Of a stretch of 64,000 nucleotides of DNA, positions 60,221 through 64,000 are shown in pieces. Numbering within the stretch: the first letter of the stretch is position 1; each line of letters starts with the position of its first letter. Origin of the DNA: Asaia sp037151935 (GTDB taxonomy: Bacteria > Pseudomonadota > Alphaproteobacteria > Acetobacterales > Acetobacteraceae); the NCBI RefSeq assembly GCF_051628905.1, contig NZ_CP157575.1, forward strand, positions 3,286,001 to 3,350,000, written 5' to 3'. The position numbers and the translations under genes were made by a program. Under the pieces are notes generated by a model. It saw nothing but the letters and a program-made list of their open reading frames with translations. It was not told the DNA's origin and made no database searches.

Positions 60221-61261
60221 ATGGATTTGCGCTGTTCAAAGTCGCGCTGGCCGAAAGCCAGGCAGATCAAGACGGGATCGCTTTCGGCTCTCGGTCTCGT
60301 GCTGGTTGGCGCTTCTGCTGCCCATGCTACGCCGAAGCAGGATCCTTACGGCACCTGGACTCTTCAGGGTGAGAACGACGCCGTTTCGACCTTGAAGGGA
60401 ACGTCGGACCAGTATTACACGTCGGGTCTTCGCTTCAACTGGACGTCGGGCACCGACAACCTGCCCAAGCCTTTTGCCGATGTGAACCGTTTCCTGCTCG
60501 GCAACGGCACGCAGCGTGTCAGCCTCGGTGTGCAGCAGCTCATCTTTACGCCGCGCGATACACAGCTTGCACAGCCCCCTTCAGGCGATCGTCCTTACTC
60601 GAGCCTGCTTCTGGGTACGGTCAATTTCATCAATGATACCGATCTGTCGCGCAGTGTTGCAGGCATCCAGTTCGGTGTGATGGGGCCTGCCGGTCTGGGT
60701 CGTCAGCTTCAGAACGGTTTTCATGGCGCGATCGGCGATACGAAGAATCGCGGCTGGCACACACAGCTTCAGAACCAGCCGGTCTTTCAGATCCAGGCCG
60801 GTCGCATCTGGCGCCTGCCCGTCGTGAATCTTTATGGTATCAGCGCCGATGTGCTGCCGGCCGTTTCCGGCGCTGCGGGCGATTATCGCACCTATGCCGA
60901 TGCCGCAGGCACTTTCCGCATCGGTCAAGGTCTGGATAGCGATTTCGGCAATGCGACGATCGGGCCGGGCCTCGATGGCACCGATGCTTTCGTCGCGACC
61001 CGTCCGGTCGCCTGGTATGTCTATGGTGGGGTCGAGGGTCAGGCCGTCGCCTACGATTCGACGCTTCAGGGCAATACGCTGCGCGATAACTCGCCTCATG
61101 TCAGCAAGACCTGGGATGTCGGGATGATCCATGCCGGCGTGGCTGTCATGTGGCATGGTGTCCGCCTGTCTTATAGCCAGAACTGGCAAACAGCCCAGTT
61201 CAAGACGGCTAAGGCTGGTCTGTTCAACTACGGGTCGCTCAAGCTTTCGGTCAAGTTCTGA
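60221..61261 (+). CDS. LpxR-family outer-membrane lipid A deacylase-like protein
   Basis: A 346-residue protein of the LpxR/DUF2219 family. It has an N-terminal signal sequence (hydrophobic core SALGLVLVGASAAHA, cleavage before TPKQ) and then an outer-membrane beta-barrel pattern ending in aromatic SLKLSVKF. Family motifs are ENDAVSTLKGTSDQYYTSGLRF (Asn/Asp and Thr near the barrel mouth), GDRPYSSLLLG and NGFHGAIGD (candidate catalytic His). LpxR removes the 3'-acyloxyacyl chain of lipid A in Salmonella, and activity here is inferred. The ATG at 60221 has AAAGGG right beside it. An in-frame TTG at 60227 has better spacing. Confidence 0.85.
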   Translation: MDLRCSKSRWPKARQIKTGSLSALGLVLVGASAAHATPKQDPYGTWTLQGENDAVSTLKGTSDQYYTSGLRFNWTSGTDNLPKPFADVNRFLLGNGTQRVSLGVQQLIFTPRDTQLAQPPSGDRPYSSLLLGTVNFINDTDLSRSVAGIQFGVMGPAGLGRQLQNGFHGAIGDTKNRGWHTQLQNQPVFQIQAGRIWRLPVVNLYGISADVLPAVSGAAGDYRTYADAAGTFRIGQGLDSDFGNATIGPGLDGTDAFVATRPVAWYVYGGVEGQAVAYDSTLQGNTLRDNSPHVSKTWDVGMIHAGVAVMWHGVRLSYSQNWQTAQFKTAKAGLFNYGSLKLSVKF

Positions 61262-61362
61262 TCCGAGAGAGGGTACGGTCGGAGCAACCCGGTCAAAGAA
61301 AAGCCATGGCACCTCGCGGTGTCATGGCTTTTTTACACCTATGTTCGTTTCGGGCGTGGCAA

Positions 61363-62964
61363 TCAGAGATAGTCGGTGGTGGGCACGCCAAGCAGATAGC
61401 CCTGAACCTCTTCGCAGCCATAGGAGTCGAGAAAGGCCATTTGCCTCTCGGTCTCCACGCCTTTGGCGCAGCAGGAAATACCTAGACGCCGTGCCATCTG
61501 GATGGTCTGCCCCATGACTTCGTTAACCCGACGGTCGTCAGTAAGTCGCAGCATGAAAGAGCGGTCGAATTTTATCTGATCGACAGGAAAATTAGCCAGA
61601 CGTTCGAGCGAGGAATAGCCGGCACCGAAATCGTCGAGCGCGACATGAACGCCTAGCGCACGCAGGCGCGAGAGTTCCTGATAAGCAATATCGCGCGGCC
61701 CGAAAGAGCGCTTTTCGGAGAGCTCGATCTGAAGTCGTTCAGCGGCAAGGCCTGTCTCGCGGAGAACGCTCTCAACTACGTGAGAAAGGCGACGCTTGGC
61801 GAGCCAGGTTGGCGAGATGTTTACGCAGACGCGTAGCGGATGGCTCCATGACGCTGCGGCCTTGCAGGCCGTTTCCAGACTCCATTGATCGAGTTTTTCG
61901 ATCAATCCACCATTTTCGGCGCATTGAATAAAGAGGTCGGGAGGCACCTGTCCCTTGCCGGGACGCTCCCAGCGCAACAGCGCCTCAAGGGCTACGACGG
62001 TTTGAGAGCCTGACGCGATGATCGGCATCCAGTTGAGCGAGAATTCACCGCGTTCGCTGGCACTGATCAGATCGCGCTCCAACCCCGAGGTGCCTACCAG
62101 CGCGGCGATACTGGTCGAACTCGCGCGTCTCTCATGCGCGCCGCCGTGATGACGAACTTCCGCCATGGCGGCATCGACGGCTTGAAGAAGAGACGCGGTC
62201 GTGGCGCCGTCTTCAGGGAAGAGTGCCCAGCCGATCGAGAACGATGCCTGGATTTCGCTGTCTTCAACATGAATAGTAGGAGAAAGCGACTGGCGAATGG
62301 TGGCGATCAGCGAGCGGGAGGTCACCAGAGAGAGGCCCGGCGGCGACACGACGAGAATACTGCCGCCGCCCGCATAGCTCAGAAACGCGTGTTGTGGCAG
62401 GATGGTCTTTACCCGCCCGATGGCCTCATCGATGATCCGATTGGATGTTTCCCATCCATAGCGCAAATTGAGCGTGTTCAGATGGTCGAGATCGATTGCC
62501 ATGACCGAAAAGCTGGTTTTGCGTATTTCGGATGCTGCTGTCGCGATCAACTGCTCGATATGGGCGGCGCAGAGCCCCCGATCTGGCAGGTCCGGGCGTC
62601 TGGTCTGCAAGGTCTGGTTGCGCAGGATCGTCTTTGCGCACACAGCCAGATAGGGCGCAAGCTCACGCAGCTCGGTTTCCTCGACAGTGAGCGGAATATG
62701 CGCGAGGAGCGTGACGTCCGTGTCGAGGGCGAGGCCGAGTTCGTATCCGGTCTCGGTTTTTTCGAGATGCAGCGCATCGGGGCTGGCACAGACAGTCTTG
62801 ACGCAGGCTCCGGTAATCTTTTTCGTATGATCGCCATCGCTGGCGATTTCTACGAGCTCGTCTTCCGTGTCATAGCCGCAGATGCATACTGCCGAGGCGC
62901 TCAACAACCGGCGCGCGATTTCGAGTATCGCTGTTTGCGGCAGAAGCTGTTTGTTTAGGGACAT
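61363..62964 (-). CDS. GGDEF-EAL domain protein with altered motifs
   Basis: A 533-residue cytoplasmic protein. The N-terminal ~135 residues are poorly defined. A GGDEF-fold domain (about 140-275) reads YAGGGSILVV at the active site, so the GGDEF signature is lost. The EAL domain (about 285-530) keeps VALEALLRWERP, VNISPTWL, ELSEKRSF, ALDDFGAGYSS and IKFDRSF, but the usual AEGVET reads AKGVET (codon AAA at 61462-61464). That glutamate is a proposed general base in EAL phosphodiesterases. It may be a c-di-GMP binder, or a weak enzyme. No membrane segment is present. Confidence 0.85.
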   Translation of the reverse strand: MSLNKQLLPQTAILEIARRLLSASAVCICGYDTEDELVEIASDGDHTKKITGACVKTVCASPDALHLEKTETGYELGLALDTDVTLLAHIPLTVEETELRELAPYLAVCAKTILRNQTLQTRRPDLPDRGLCAAHIEQLIATAASEIRKTSFSVMAIDLDHLNTLNLRYGWETSNRIIDEAIGRVKTILPQHAFLSYAGGGSILVVSPPGLSLVTSRSLIATIRQSLSPTIHVEDSEIQASFSIGWALFPEDGATTASLLQAVDAAMAEVRHHGGAHERRASSTSIAALVGTSGLERDLISASERGEFSLNWMPIIASGSQTVVALEALLRWERPGKGQVPPDLFIQCAENGGLIEKLDQWSLETACKAAASWSHPLRVCVNISPTWLAKRRLSHVVESVLRETGLAAERLQIELSEKRSFGPRDIAYQELSRLRALGVHVALDDFGAGYSSLERLANFPVDQIKFDRSFMLRLTDDRRVNEVMGQTIQMARRLGISCCAKGVETERQMAFLDSYGCEEVQGYLLGVPTTDYL

Positions 62965-63104
62965 GACGCCTCTCTCTCACGGGAAACCCGCTTATGAAAG
63001 ACAATGCAGGTTTGAGCAAGTATGCACAAGTTCCAGTCAAAAATCTATATGACACATTATTTCAAATCCTTAAATAAGTATTGGTATGGTGGGTAGTCGA
63101 CGAC

Positions 63105-64000
63105 TTATCCTGAGCGATTGATACGTTTCATGTCATCGCGGTCGAATAGATTGAGAAGTATTTGAAGTTCCAGCGCAAGCTCGGTCATTTTTGTCGACTT
63201 CCCTGAAATAACAACAGCGTCACGATGCGCTTCATGTAATAGAGAGTCGGCGTCTACGCCCTCGGTGAGGCGAAATAAGGGTAGACCGGACTGACGATTC
63301 CCGGCCAGGTCGCCTCCTCCCCGCAGCTTGAAATCCCGCTCGGCAATCATGAACCCGTCCTCGGTTTCGCGTAGAAGAGCAAGGCGCTCCTTGCCGTTGG
63401 CGCCGGTCGCATCGTCGTAGATCAGCAGGCAGTATGAGGCGGCGGCACCGCGGCCCACGCGTCCGCGTAGCTGATGAAGCTGGGCGAGACCGAAGCGCTC
63501 CGCATGCTCGATCACCATTACAGAGGCGTTTGGGATATCAACCCCAACCTCAATGACCGTGGTGGCAACTAAAAGGCGTGTTTCACCCAGCCTGAACCGG
63601 TCCAGCTCCGTCTGTCTCTGGGCAATTTCCTGCCTGCCATGAGCCAGCCCGACGGGCACGGAGAGGCGCAGGGAGAGGTCTCCCCAGCGTGCCTCGGCTG
63701 CCGCCACGTCGAGTACTTCGCTTTCTTCCACCAAAGGACAGACCCAGAAGATCTGGGCGCCATGGCGCAGAATGCGCGTTATGCCGCTTATCACTTCATC
63801 CAGCGTGGAAAGCGGGTGAAGCGAGGTCTGGATCGGCTTGCGTCCAGGCGGTTTTTCGTCGAGGCGGCTGACGCTCAGATCGCCCCATTGCGTCAGAAGC
63901 AAGGTGCGCGGGATCGGGGTGGCGGTCATCACCAGAATATCGGTATGCTCACCTTTGGCGCCGAGCATCGAGCGTTGCTGCACGCCAAAGCGATGCTGCT
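63105..64000 (-). CDS. recG: ATP-dependent DNA helicase RecG, C-terminal part
   Basis: The frame continues past the window edge. The visible ~298 residues start in the QHRFGVQQR motif, followed by VMTATPIPRTLLLTQWGDLSVS, the helicase C-terminal domain with ATTVIEVGVDIPNASVMVIEHAERFGLAQLHQLRGRVGRG, and the RecG C-terminal wedge-associated region (GFMIAERDFKLRGGGDLAGNRQSGLP). It reverses stalled replication forks. Its stop at 63105 lies about 140 bases from the EAL gene start on the same strand. Confidence 0.95.
   Translation of the reverse strand, partial: QHRFGVQQRSMLGAKGEHTDILVMTATPIPRTLLLTQWGDLSVSRLDEKPPGRKPIQTSLHPLSTLDEVISGITRILRHGAQIFWVCPLVEESEVLDVAAAEARWGDLSLRLSVPVGLAHGRQEIAQRQTELDRFRLGETRLLVATTVIEVGVDIPNASVMVIEHAERFGLAQLHQLRGRVGRGAAASYCLLIYDDATGANGKERLALLRETEDGFMIAERDFKLRGGGDLAGNRQSGLPLFRLTEGVDADSLLHEAHRDAVVISGKSTKMTELALELQILLNLFDRDDMKRINRSG

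Overview
The window is a GC-rich (about 60 % by eye), densely coded chromosomal segment from an alphaproteobacterium. The best fit is an acetic acid bacterium or relative (Acetobacteraceae, Rhodospirillales). This is inferred from tig-clpP-clpX-lon-hupB, from birA-coaX-RNase J-proS-lolCE-lolD-dnaE, from the short ProS, and from the divergent PEP-carboxylase-like protein. The genus cannot be fixed by eye. Almost everything is housekeeping. I see no prophage, transposase, CRISPR array or recognisable defence or secretion locus.

Layout. 1-2.8 kb: end of a ribose/xylose-type sugar ABC importer (ATPase, permease, binding protein). 2.8-8 kb: a GlsB/YeaQ membrane protein, a small secreted protein, a PEPC-like protein on the minus strand, and a divergent DUF445 membrane protein. 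8-14 kb: complete suf operon (Rrf2 regulator, sufB, C, D, S, SufT-like, A-type carrier), whose terminator lies inside the convergent, overlapping RNA m5U methyltransferase gene. 15.3-20 kb: DEAD-box helicase with AT-hook-like N-terminus and a perfect 9-bp tandem repeat in its tail, a membrane protein, nnr, and tRNA-Leu(UAG). 20-27 kb: tig, clpP, clpX, lon, HU and tRNA-Val(UAC), a protein quality-control block. 27-37 kb: birA, coaX, RNase J, proS, lolC/E, lolD, dnaE, closely packed on the plus strand.

37-40.6 kb is the least ordinary part: about 0.9 kb without a recognisable gene, then a two-component system on the minus strand, then a 0.5-kb leader to rpsB. 40.6-46 kb: rpsB, tsf, recO, parC, then bpt on the minus strand. 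46.7-52 kb: cardiolipin synthase, an endonuclease/phosphatase-fold protein, an AI-2E-family permease, a mercaptopyruvate-type sulfurtransferase and a cystathionine beta-lyase-type enzyme. 52-59 kb: comM, serA and hisN on the minus strand; kdsB-pheA and dapA-smpB on the plus strand. 59-64 kb: double cold-shock-domain protein, LpxR-family outer-membrane protein, degenerate GGDEF-EAL protein, and the C-terminal part of recG, cut by the window edge.

The most interesting items are the PEPC-like protein, which has lost several residues considered catalytic in PEP carboxylase; the GGDEF-EAL protein with changes in both domains; the modular helicase with its in-frame tandem repeat; and a candidate operator in front of the suf regulator. 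I found no clearly novel multi-gene system.
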